A DNA stretch of 64,000 bases from Peptostreptococcus equinus. GTDB taxonomy: Bacteria > Bacillota > Clostridia > Peptostreptococcales > Peptostreptococcaceae. Both the position numbers and the translations under genes were made by a program. Under the pieces are notes generated by a model, which was not told where the DNA came from, searched no databases, and worked only from the letters and a program-made list of their open reading frames with translations. Location of the stretch: assembly GCF_027125355.1 (NCBI RefSeq), contig NZ_CP114052.1:1240001-1304000 (forward strand), in the 5' to 3' direction. Below, piece by piece: positions 18,575 through 26,306 of the stretch (positions within the stretch are counted from its first letter, which is position 1; each line of letters begins with the position of its first letter).

Positions 18575-19894
18575 TTATATTTTTTTTATTAAACTAATAT
18601 AATCAGGTTCTCCCTTACAAAAACAATCCCTATTTAAAGCAAAATATTTTTGATAATAAATATTTGAAGACCTTAAATCAAAGTCTAGAAGCATTTTGTA
18701 TACAATATTTTCTTCATAATATTTAACTTTTTTTGCCTTGGCTAGGCTCATAATTATTTTAACATCTGAATTATACTTAATTTTTTTTAGTATTTCTCTT
18801 CCTCTATCGTTAAATGCTAAAATTCTAATATAAGGCACTTTTTTTATATGTTTCACTTTTTCCATTTCATCTTTTTGAAGATTTAATAAAATGTTAAATA
18901 AAGATCTTCTAATTTTAGCCCTAGAGTATCTTTTGCTGACCAATGAATCTAATAATTGCTCCATATTCTTGCTGTAAATAATATTTTTTCTAATAGAATT
19001 TTCCAGACCTTCTTTAACTTCAAAAAATGAATCCAGTTTATCTTCCTCTCTCACTACATTCAAACAAATATAATCAAAAAACTCATTTTCATTTAATGGG
19101 ATTATATCATTTTCCAATAATTTCACAATTTCGTTATAAGTTTCACTGCAAATATTTTTTGATATTATATTAATATTATTTTTTAGAATATCTATTTTTT
19201 GACTGTTACTTAATAAAGAGCTATATACATCTTTGCATAGAAAATTTCTAACCGCAGATGCAGAAGAAATACTATTTCCTATGCTGTCATCATTATGGTT
19301 AGAATCTTTTCTAATAATTGTCATACTATTAATTTTTGATTGTATTCTCATCAATTCTTTTTCATATTCTATCGCTAGAATATTATTGGGAGCTCTTAAA
19401 AAATCTTCATCTATCATAATAGATTCATTGTTTACATAATTTAATATTTCAATAAGAGCTTTTTCCCTAGCTTTCGCATATGATTTTTCTTCTTCAAGTA
19501 TTTTATTCAATCTTTCTTCAAATACATCCTTATCTCTTACTAATAAATCTGCTATAGCCTTTATTTTATCAATTTGTCCTAATTCTGATCCATAGCATAA
19601 TGAATCTATACAATTTAGAGAATCTAGTGAGCAAACAGCTCCTCTTGCAAACAATTCCGCTGTTTGTGTTGCGTACATAGATGGTAATTCAATAACCAAA
19701 TCCACTCCGTTTTCTATAGCTATTTTAGCTCTAGTAAATTTATCAATTAACGCAGGACCTCCTCTTTGAACAAAATTGCCACTCATTATGGCTACTAAGT
19801 GAGTACATTTATCTATCTTCTTATATTGATCAATTTGATATTTATGACCATTATGAAATGGATTATATTCTGCTATAATGGATCCTATTCTCAT
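18575..19894 (-). CDS. tmcAL: tRNA(Met) cytidine acetate ligase TmcAL
   Basis: Makes N4-acetylcytidine at the wobble position of elongator tRNA(Met) from acetate and ATP. The nucleotidyltransferase-type opening IIAEYNPFHNGH (residues 5-16) and the following SGNFVQRGGPALIDKFTRA are hallmarks of the YlbM/DUF795 family. The 439-residue length fits. The ATG at 19894 has GGAG six bases upstream; a TTG 12 bases earlier could be read as a start but overlaps that site. It lies next to a coiled-coil gene and coaD. Acetate produced by AckA is a possible substrate source. Confidence 0.9.
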   Translation of the reverse strand: MRIGSIIAEYNPFHNGHKYQIDQYKKIDKCTHLVAIMSGNFVQRGGPALIDKFTRAKIAIENGVDLVIELPSMYATQTAELFARGAVCSLDSLNCIDSLCYGSELGQIDKIKAIADLLVRDKDVFEERLNKILEEEKSYAKAREKALIEILNYVNNESIMIDEDFLRAPNNILAIEYEKELMRIQSKINSMTIIRKDSNHNDDSIGNSISSASAVRNFLCKDVYSSLLSNSQKIDILKNNINIISKNICSETYNEIVKLLENDIIPLNENEFFDYICLNVVREEDKLDSFFEVKEGLENSIRKNIIYSKNMEQLLDSLVSKRYSRAKIRRSLFNILLNLQKDEMEKVKHIKKVPYIRILAFNDRGREILKKIKYNSDVKIIMSLAKAKKVKYYEENIVYKMLLDFDLRSSNIYYQKYFALNRDCFCKGEPDYISLIKKI

Positions 19895-19908
19895 TTTGTT
19901 CTCCAAAA

Positions 19909-20454
19909 CTATATTTGTGACTTATTATTTCTGACTTCTGCAAGAATTTCTGCAAGTGTAGCTTCAACACTGTCAAGTAATTCTACTGAATAACTCCTAG
20001 CCCCTGATTGCAAATCTCTAGAATATTCTGTAGCTTCTCTAATAAGTCTATCCGCTCTTTGCTTTGCTTCCTTTATTATTCTACTCTCAGATACTAACTC
20101 TTCTGCTCTAATTGTAGCCTCTTTCATCATACTTTCAATTTCCGCATCTACTTGTTTATTTTTAATTATTATCTCATCATTGCAAGCCTTGTTTTTCTGA
20201 TCTCTTTCTCTTTTTGCTTCTTCTAATAAAAAATTAGCATCATTTGTAGCTGATTCTAATATAGAATCTTGCTCTCCTATTATCTTTATAGCCTTTTCTA
20301 ATTCATATGGTAGGGCTTCCTTCAACTCATCTATTAAATTTAAAAACTCATCTTTATCAACACCTACTCTTTTTGATAGTGGAAAGCTTGTAGCTTCATT
20401 AAGAGCCAGCTCCATATCGTTTAATATTTCCATAATCTTTATTTGTTCGCTCAT
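19909..20454 (-). CDS. Coiled-coil protein of unknown function (DivIVA/AtpF-like composition)
   Basis: I do not recognise a defined function. The 181-residue product is hydrophilic and almost wholly helical, with a long Glu/Lys/Ala-rich coiled coil from about residue 60 to 160 (QDSILESATNDANFLLEEAK and later KEATIRAEELVSESRIIKEA). It has no membrane segment. Similar proteins beside coaD in clostridia are labelled ATPase or DivIVA-like on composition only, and no Walker motif is visible. The ATG at 20454 has GGAGG five bases upstream. It is probably in the rsmD-coaD-tmcAL transcript. A scaffold or cell-pole role is a guess. Confidence 0.7.
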   Translation of the reverse strand: MSEQIKIMEILNDMELALNEATSFPLSKRVGVDKDEFLNLIDELKEALPYELEKAIKIIGEQDSILESATNDANFLLEEAKRERDQKNKACNDEIIIKNKQVDAEIESMMKEATIRAEELVSESRIIKEAKQRADRLIREATEYSRDLQSGARSYSVELLDSVEATLAEILAEVRNNKSQI

Positions 20455-20492
20455 ATTAACCTCCAATATAGTCTATATTAATCATTATACTT

Positions 20493-20984
20493 TTATTTAC
20501 TAAAATCTTTATTTTTAAGTTCTCTAGCAACGCAATTAGGTACTAATCTATCTATACTTGCATTGAATTTAATTACCTCTTTGATTAAAGATGAGCTTAT
20601 AAATGAATATTTTGTATTTGTTGGTAAAATCACTGTTTCTATTTCATTTTCAAGCTCTTTATTCATATGAGCCATTTGCAACTCATAATCAACATCTGCC
20701 GAAGATCTTACTCCTCTTACAAGAACTGATATATCATTATTTCTACAATAATCTATCAACAATCCATCAAAGAATATAACTTCTACATTATCCAAGTGTT
20801 GCACAGACTCTTTTATTAGATTAACCCTTTCTTCTACTGTGAATAGAGTCGATTTATTTGGATTAATCAATAGCCCAATTTTTAATTCAGCGAATAATTT
20901 TGAGGCTCTTTCAATTATATCCAAGTGTCCATTTGTTATAGGGTCAAAGCTACCTGCAAAAATAGCCCTTATATCTTTATTCAT
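20493..20984 (-). CDS. coaD: Phosphopantetheine adenylyltransferase
   Basis: Penultimate step of coenzyme A synthesis: transfers AMP from ATP to 4'-phosphopantetheine. The motif GSFDPITNGHLDI (11-23) gives the T/HxGH nucleotide site. RGVRSSADVDYELQMAHMN near 88-106 and the ISSS-type FISSSLIKE near 128-136 (ISSTxV in most homologues) complete the active site. It has 163 residues. The ATG follows the rsmD stop by one base, so the two are coupled. The sporulation gene ylbJ, often adjacent in spore-formers, is not here. Confidence 0.96.
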   Translation of the reverse strand: MNKDIRAIFAGSFDPITNGHLDIIERASKLFAELKIGLLINPNKSTLFTVEERVNLIKESVQHLDNVEVIFFDGLLIDYCRNNDISVLVRGVRSSADVDYELQMAHMNKELENEIETVILPTNTKYSFISSSLIKEVIKFNASIDRLVPNCVARELKNKDFSK

Positions 20985-20985
20985 T

Positions 20986-21537
20986 TTATTCTCCCACTGA
21001 ATAAAAAGTAAGTTTTGTTAAACCATACTTTTTTTCCTTATTTTTTTTGAGTAATGTTCCATCTACAATTTCAGTTTTTGCATCATGCTCTACTACAACT
21101 ATGGTAGAGTCCTTTATTATATTAGCTACTTCTATGTTTTTTAAAACCTCTTCAAACAAACCTTCATAATAAGGAGGATCAACAAATATTATATCTATCT
21201 TTTCACCCTTAGCTTGTAATTTGGAAAGAGCCAATTTATAATCGCACTCAAACATCTCTGATTTATTCTCAAATCTAGATTTTTTTATATTCTCTTTTAT
21301 TAATTTTATACTTTCTTTATCTTTATCACAAAAATAAGCTTTTCTAGCTCCTCTTGAAATACATTCTATCCCTAAAGAACCACTTCCTGAAAATAAGTCT
21401 AAGACCACGCTGTCACATATATCAAAAGATATTATATTGAACATGGACTCCTTAACCCTGTCAGTTGTAGGTCTAACTTTATCATTGGCTGGAGCGGACA
21501 ATTTAAGTCCTCTTGCACTTCCAGATATAACTCTCAT
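20986..21537 (-). CDS. rsmD: 16S rRNA (guanine966-N2)-methyltransferase RsmD
   Basis: Methylates G966 of 16S rRNA. The ATG at 21537 with GGAGG upstream gives 183 residues and the family opening MRVISGSARGLKL; the ATG 39 bases earlier is unlikely. SAM-binding DLFSGSGSLGIE is near 47-58, and the catalytic VDPPYYEG (N/DPPY motif) near 117-124. The order recG-rsmD-coaD is standard in Firmicutes. It runs straight into coaD. Confidence 0.95.
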   Translation of the reverse strand: MRVISGSARGLKLSAPANDKVRPTTDRVKESMFNIISFDICDSVVLDLFSGSGSLGIECISRGARKAYFCDKDKESIKLIKENIKKSRFENKSEMFECDYKLALSKLQAKGEKIDIIFVDPPYYEGLFEEVLKNIEVANIIKDSTIVVVEHDAKTEIVDGTLLKKNKEKKYGLTKLTFYSVGE

Positions 21538-21622
21538 TAAATTGCCTCCTAGATTTTTATATCTATATAATACCATATATGCTAGTTTTTAACTAGTTTT
21601 TTTCCTTTGCCTACAAAATATA

Positions 21623-23677
21623 TTATAAAGAAATATTACCATCAATTTCACTAAACATCTGCTCTACTTTTTGCTTTATTCCCTTATTATCCATATTATC
21701 CAAAGTTGGATCATCTGCATATATAAATCGCGCTTCTTTCTGTGCCATTCTTAGTATTTTGATATGTTTAAATAGGTTTGCCACTTTTAGTTCTGGTAAT
21801 CCATGCTGTCTAGTGCCAAAGAAATCTCCCGGTCCCCTTATTTCAAGATCCTTTTCTGAAATGATAAATCCATCATTTGAGGATTCCATTATATTCATTC
21901 TCTTTTTACATATTTCAGATTTCGATGCATAAATTAGATTACAGTAAGATTTATCACTTCCTCTTCCAACTCTTCCTCTAAGCTGGTGCAACTGTGCAAG
22001 CCCAAATCTCTCTGCATTTTCTATTATCATCAAACTAGCATTTGGTACATTTACACCTACTTCAATAACTGTAGTAGCTACTAGTATATTAATTCTACCT
22101 TCCTTAAAATCATTCATTACTTCTTCTTTTTCTCTTGATTTCATCTTTCCATGAAGTAAGCCTACCTTCAAATCCTTAAAATAGTCATATTGTAGTTCTT
22201 CATAAACTTCTTGCGCAGATGAAACATCTAGAACTTCACTTTCTTCAACTAAAGGACATACTACGTATACCTGCCTACCTTTTTCAATTTGTCCTCTTAC
22301 ATTATTTAAATACATCCATTCTCTTTTGCTTTTTTCAATAGCTAAAGTTTCTATTGGTTTTCTACCTGGTGGTAATTCATCTATAATGGATATATCCAAA
22401 TCTCCGTATAATATTAAAGCAAGTGTCCTTGGAATAGGAGTAGCAGTCATTACCAAAATATCAGGATTTTTACCTTTGTCACTTAGCTTAGATCTTTGTC
22501 TTACTCCAAAACGATGTTGCTCATCTGTAATTACCAGCCCCAATTTTTTGAATTTTACCCTTTCTTCTATCAAAGAATGTGTTCCTATTATAATGTCAAT
22601 ATCTCCATTTTCCAACTTTTCTAAAATTTCACTTGTTCTCTTTTTTGTAAGACTACTTGTGAGCATCTCTATTTTTACATCAGAGTTATAGAAAAATTCT
22701 ATAAAACCTTCATAGTGCTGATTAACTAATATTTCTGTAGGTGCCATATACGCTCCCTGGTATCCATTTAAAACGCAATTTGCCAATGCCAACTGTGCAA
22801 CTACTGTCTTTCCACTACCTACATCACCTTGTATCAATCTATTCATTACTTTTTTCGATGACATATCCTCCAATATTTCATCAAGCACTTTGCTTTGTTT
22901 CATAGTTAGTTTAAAAGGTAGTCTATCTTCAAACTTACTTAAATCATCGCTACTTTTAAATTGAATGCCCTCTTCAATTTTATTGCCTGCTTTTATAGCA
23001 AAAAGACCTAGTTGTAAAAACAATAATTCTTCAAATATAAGCCTAAAAAGTGCAATTTTGACATTCTCCTTTACATCTGGAAAATGCATATTTTTTACAG
23101 CGAAATTTATATCACATAGGGCGTATTTATCTCTAAGCCACTTTGGCATATATTCCTTTATTTTTATATCTGAACTATCAAAAATATTTCTTATTATTCC
23201 AATTATATCTTTATTTGTTACACCTTGTGTAAGCTTATATACAGGCATAATCACACCTATATTTTTATCCAGCCTATCATATTCAATCTCGCAATTATGC
23301 ATTTCTATTTTATCATTTACCATTTTAACGCTTCCGAATATCTTTATCCTGTCTCCCACTCGAAAAGTATTTTTTATATATGCTTTATTAAAAAATACAA
23401 TTTTGCATGTTCCAGTATCATCTGAGATAGTAATTTCAGTAATATCCATTCTCCTAGGTCTAAAATTACTGATTCTATCAATTTTTCCCACTACGCTTAT
23501 TTTTTCGGAATCCACTAGCTGAATTATTTTTTTCGTTCTACTTCTATCTTCAAATTGTCGAGGAAAATTAAAAATAGCATCTTCAATTGTGTATATGCCT
23601 AATTTAGCCATTTTCTGTGCTTTTTTTGGTCCAACGCCTTTTACGTATTGTATATCTTCAGTTAAAATACTATACAT
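21623..23677 (-). CDS. recG: ATP-dependent DNA helicase RecG
   Basis: Branch-migration helicase that remodels stalled forks and Holliday junctions. The N-terminal wedge/OB domain covers about residues 1-160 (VKGVGPKKAQKMAKLGI at 13-29 is a helix-hairpin-helix-like lead). The helicase core has Walker A GDVGSGKTVVAQ near 285-296, DEQHRFG (DExH box) near 388-394, TATPIPRT near 416-423 and motif VI QLRGRVGRG near 580-588. With 684 residues it is full length. It lies between fakA (after a terminator) and rsmD. Confidence 0.96.
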   Translation of the reverse strand: MYSILTEDIQYVKGVGPKKAQKMAKLGIYTIEDAIFNFPRQFEDRSRTKKIIQLVDSEKISVVGKIDRISNFRPRRMDITEITISDDTGTCKIVFFNKAYIKNTFRVGDRIKIFGSVKMVNDKIEMHNCEIEYDRLDKNIGVIMPVYKLTQGVTNKDIIGIIRNIFDSSDIKIKEYMPKWLRDKYALCDINFAVKNMHFPDVKENVKIALFRLIFEELLFLQLGLFAIKAGNKIEEGIQFKSSDDLSKFEDRLPFKLTMKQSKVLDEILEDMSSKKVMNRLIQGDVGSGKTVVAQLALANCVLNGYQGAYMAPTEILVNQHYEGFIEFFYNSDVKIEMLTSSLTKKRTSEILEKLENGDIDIIIGTHSLIEERVKFKKLGLVITDEQHRFGVRQRSKLSDKGKNPDILVMTATPIPRTLALILYGDLDISIIDELPPGRKPIETLAIEKSKREWMYLNNVRGQIEKGRQVYVVCPLVEESEVLDVSSAQEVYEELQYDYFKDLKVGLLHGKMKSREKEEVMNDFKEGRINILVATTVIEVGVNVPNASLMIIENAERFGLAQLHQLRGRVGRGSDKSYCNLIYASKSEICKKRMNIMESSNDGFIISEKDLEIRGPGDFFGTRQHGLPELKVANLFKHIKILRMAQKEARFIYADDPTLDNMDNKGIKQKVEQMFSEIDGNISL

Positions 23678-23719
23678 ATATACCTCCTACAATTTTACAT
23701 TTCATATTAATAGATAATT

Positions 23720-23750
23720 ATAAAAAAGAGCTACATATGTAGCTCTTATC
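23720..23750 (-). terminator. Terminator of the yloU-fakA unit
   Basis: Ten-base arms AGAGCTACAT/ATGTAGCTCT with essentially no loop, followed on the minus strand by a run of T. It lies just past the fakA stop and about 40 bases before the recG start. Confidence 0.85.
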
Positions 23751-23761
23751 TAAACTAAATT

Positions 23762-25438
23762 TTATTCTACTGAAATTAAGTAATAGTAAAGTGGTTGACC
23801 ACCATAATAAAGCTCAACATCTACATCATCAAACTTTTCTTGTATCTTTTCAGCGAATGCTCTAGCATTGTCTTCTTCTACATCTTCACCATAGTAAAGA
23901 GTTATTATAGCTGAATCTTCATCAATCATTTTATCTATCATTCTTTCAGTTACTTCAGAAATATCTTTACCTGATGATGCAAGCTTCTTTGCAGTAATAG
24001 CTATGATATCTCCTTGTTTAACTTCTATACCGTCCATAGTTGTATCTCTTACAGCATATGTTACTTCACCAGATTTAATAGATTCCAATGCTGTAATGAA
24101 ATTATCTAAATTTGCCTTAGGCTCTATATCTGGATTAAAATTAATTAGAGATCCTATTCCCTGTGCTATATTCTTTGTAGGTACAACTAATACATTTTTT
24201 TCAGACAATTCTTGAGCTTGATTAGCTGCCATTATAACATTAGAATTATTAGGTAATATAAATATATTATCTGCATTTATCATCTCTATAGCATTCATAA
24301 AATCTTCTGTGGAAGGGTTCATTGTCTGTCCGCCTTCTATAACTATATCTACTCCTAATTCATCAAATATATCAGACAACCCTCTTCCCATAGCTGTGGT
24401 AATGAAACCATATTTTTTCTTTTCTTGTTGTTTTGATATTTCTTCAGGATTAGAAACTTGTTCAACTTCTTCAGTATCTTTTGTTTTTTCTTCTTCGCTA
24501 AGTATTAGATTTTCATGCTGAACTCTCATATTTTCTATCTTAGTAGTCAAAAGCTGACCATACTTTAAAGCTTCCTGTAATACAGATCCAGGATTATTGG
24601 TATGAACATGTACTTTTATCACTCCATCATAACCCACTACTGCAAGGCTATCCCCATATTCAAGCATAATATCTCTAATTGTCTCTACTTTTACTGTATC
24701 AGAATCCAATATAAATTCAGTACAGTATCCAAATTTTATATCCTCACTATTTATTGAGTTAGCTCCTATATTAGTTTCTGTTTTACTCTCTCCGTTTGTA
24801 TTTACTTCTATTAGCTCAATGTCTTTTCCTCTAAGTGTAGATAGCATACCTTCATATACACATACTAATCCCTTACCACCTGAATCGACTACACCAGCAT
24901 CTTTTAAATTCTTTAACAACTCTGGTGTCTTTTCTAAAGACTTGTTTGCTTCTACAACAAACTGATTCATAAACTTAAGTAGGTTATCATTCTTTTTTGA
25001 ATCTTTTACTGCAAATTCACTTGATTCTCTTACAACTGTTAGTATTGTCCCTTCTATAGGCTTAATTACAGCTTTATAAGCAGTATCTGATCCGCTTTTA
25101 AATGCATTGGCAAGATCTCCTATACTTAGAGTCTTCTTTCCTTCAACTGATTTTGCTATACCTCTTATTATCTGTGATAGGATAACTCCAGAGTTACCTC
25201 TAGCTCCCATTAACGATCCTTTTGATAGAGCTTTTCCTATTTCAGTTATATCATCTGATTGAACTTTATTAAGTTCCTTTATTGCCGATGAAATAGTCAT
25301 AGACATATTAGTTCCTGTATCCCCATCAGGAACAGGAAATACGTTTAGTTCGTCTATAATTTCCTTATTATTTTGAAGATTATTTGCCCCTGAAATGAAC
25401 ATCTTTCTAAATAATCTTCCATCAATCCTATTATTCAT
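23762..25438 (-). CDS. fakA: DAK2-domain fatty acid kinase-type protein (FakA/YloV)
   Basis: Kinase subunit that phosphorylates exogenous fatty acids held by a FakB carrier. The DhaL/DAK2 domain occupies about residues 1-200, with the nucleotide and magnesium motif NVFPVPDGDTGTNM (28-41) and KGSLMGARGNSGVILSQI near 69-86. A linker rich in Glu/Lys (about 310-340) separates the C-terminal DegV-like/FakA regulatory half. Its 558 residues match FakA. It follows an Asp23-family gene, the conserved yloU-yloV pairing. No fakB is in the window. Confidence 0.9.
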   Translation of the reverse strand: MNNRIDGRLFRKMFISGANNLQNNKEIIDELNVFPVPDGDTGTNMSMTISSAIKELNKVQSDDITEIGKALSKGSLMGARGNSGVILSQIIRGIAKSVEGKKTLSIGDLANAFKSGSDTAYKAVIKPIEGTILTVVRESSEFAVKDSKKNDNLLKFMNQFVVEANKSLEKTPELLKNLKDAGVVDSGGKGLVCVYEGMLSTLRGKDIELIEVNTNGESKTETNIGANSINSEDIKFGYCTEFILDSDTVKVETIRDIMLEYGDSLAVVGYDGVIKVHVHTNNPGSVLQEALKYGQLLTTKIENMRVQHENLILSEEEKTKDTEEVEQVSNPEEISKQQEKKKYGFITTAMGRGLSDIFDELGVDIVIEGGQTMNPSTEDFMNAIEMINADNIFILPNNSNVIMAANQAQELSEKNVLVVPTKNIAQGIGSLINFNPDIEPKANLDNFITALESIKSGEVTYAVRDTTMDGIEVKQGDIIAITAKKLASSGKDISEVTERMIDKMIDEDSAIITLYYGEDVEEDNARAFAEKIQEKFDDVDVELYYGGQPLYYYLISVE

Positions 25439-25451
25439 TCTTTTCCTCCTG

Positions 25452-25802
25452 TTATTTGACCCTTATTCCCTGTACATTTACTGTAACTTGGTTTACCTTA
25501 ATAGCAGAATAAGTTTCAACAGTATATTTAATTCTCTCAATGATGTTATTTGCAACAGTCGTGATATTTGTTCCATATTGTAAAATTACAAATATTTCAA
25601 TATCTATCTGATTTTCACTAATTTCTATTATATTAACACCTTTTGTTGCGTTTTCTCCTTTTAGTAACTCTACAATACCTTTTGACTTAGAAGAGAAACC
25701 TACCAGACCGTAGCTTTCAACTGCTGCCTTATATGTAAGTTGAGCAAGAACATGCTTATCGATTTCAATTTTACCTAATTCATTATTTAATACTGAGCTC
25801 AT
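25452..25802 (-). CDS. Asp23/Gls24 family protein (YloU-like)
   Basis: A 116-residue Asp23 family protein with the opening LGKIEIDKHVLAQLTYKAA (about residues 9-27) and closing IKVNQVTVNVQGIRV. Always paired with the fakA homologue in Firmicutes, which suggests a link to fatty acid or envelope metabolism, but the molecular role is unknown. The gap to fakA is 13 bases, with an AGGAGG site in it. It diverges from rpmB. Confidence 0.88.
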   Translation of the reverse strand: MSSVLNNELGKIEIDKHVLAQLTYKAAVESYGLVGFSSKSKGIVELLKGENATKGVNIIEISENQIDIEIFVILQYGTNITTVANNIIERIKYTVETYSAIKVNQVTVNVQGIRVK

Positions 25803-25886
25803 ATCTTACCTCCTAATAATATATATGCACAATTCTAGTACATACACTATATTATACAAAAAAACTTCTAATATTGCAATTTTTAC

Positions 25887-25915
25887 TTGATTTTTTTTTA
25901 GCACTATGATATTAT
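25887..25915 (+). promoter_or_regulatory. Sigma-A promoter for rpmB
   Basis: TTGATT at 25887-25892 and TATTAT at 25910-25915, 17 bases apart, upstream of the rpmB ribosome site. A T-rich spacer is present. Confidence 0.5.
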
Positions 25916-25962
25916 TAAATATGTTTTTAGGCTTAATATCATATTATTAAGGAGGTGTAAGT

Positions 25963-26151
25963 ATGTCAAGAGTGTGTAGCGTGTGCGGAAAAGGCAGAGT
26001 TTCAGGAAACAATGTAACTCACTCAAACAAGCATAACAAGAGAACTTGGTCAGCAAACTTAAGAACTGTTAGAATAGTGGAAAATGGAACACCAAAGAAG
26101 GTTTCTGTTTGTACAAGATGTTTACGTTCAGGAAAAGTTGAAAGAGCATAA
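25963..26151 (+). CDS. rpmB: 50S ribosomal protein L28
   Basis: A 62-residue ribosomal protein. The opening SRVCSVCGKGRVSGNNVTHS gives the zinc-type CxxC pair, and CTRCLRSGKVERA at the end gives the second pair, so this is the cysteine-containing L28 form. KRTWSANLRTVRI in the middle is diagnostic. AAGGAGGTG lies before the ATG. It is a single-gene unit divergent from yloU-fakA, as in Bacillus. Confidence 0.97.
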   Translation: MSRVCSVCGKGRVSGNNVTHSNKHNKRTWSANLRTVRIVENGTPKKVSVCTRCLRSGKVERA

Positions 26152-26159
26152 TAAATTAA

Positions 26160-26196
26160 GGGTTCAATCTATAAATAGATAGATTGAACTTTTTTT
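26160..26196 (+). terminator. Terminator of rpmB
   Basis: Eleven-base arms GTTCAATCTAT/ATAGATTGAAC with a 6-base loop, followed by seven T. A clear plus-strand intrinsic terminator. Confidence 0.9.
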
Positions 26197-26231
26197 ATAT
26201 TAACTATTTATTAAAATTAAAACTATATAGT

Positions 26232-26297
26232 AACTTTATTTGTATAAAAACCTAGGCTATACTAAAGTATAGCCTAGGTTTTTATACAAATAAAGTT
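26232..26297 (-). terminator. 32-base perfect inverted repeat after the histidine kinase gene
   Basis: Arms 26232-26263 and 26266-26297 are exact complements of each other with only two bases between them. It sits 10 bases past the kinase stop. On the minus strand the stem core is CCTAGGCTATACT-like with AT-rich outer parts that can act as a U-tract. The arm length is well beyond what an ordinary terminator needs. Confidence 0.6.
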
Positions 26298-26306
26298 TAG
26301 ATTATA

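Noticed and set aside
22965-23522. Plus-strand 185-codon hydrophobic frame inside recG
   Set aside because: Antisense reading of an AT-rich helicase gene gives long Ile/Leu/Phe frames; no ribosome site and no conserved motif.
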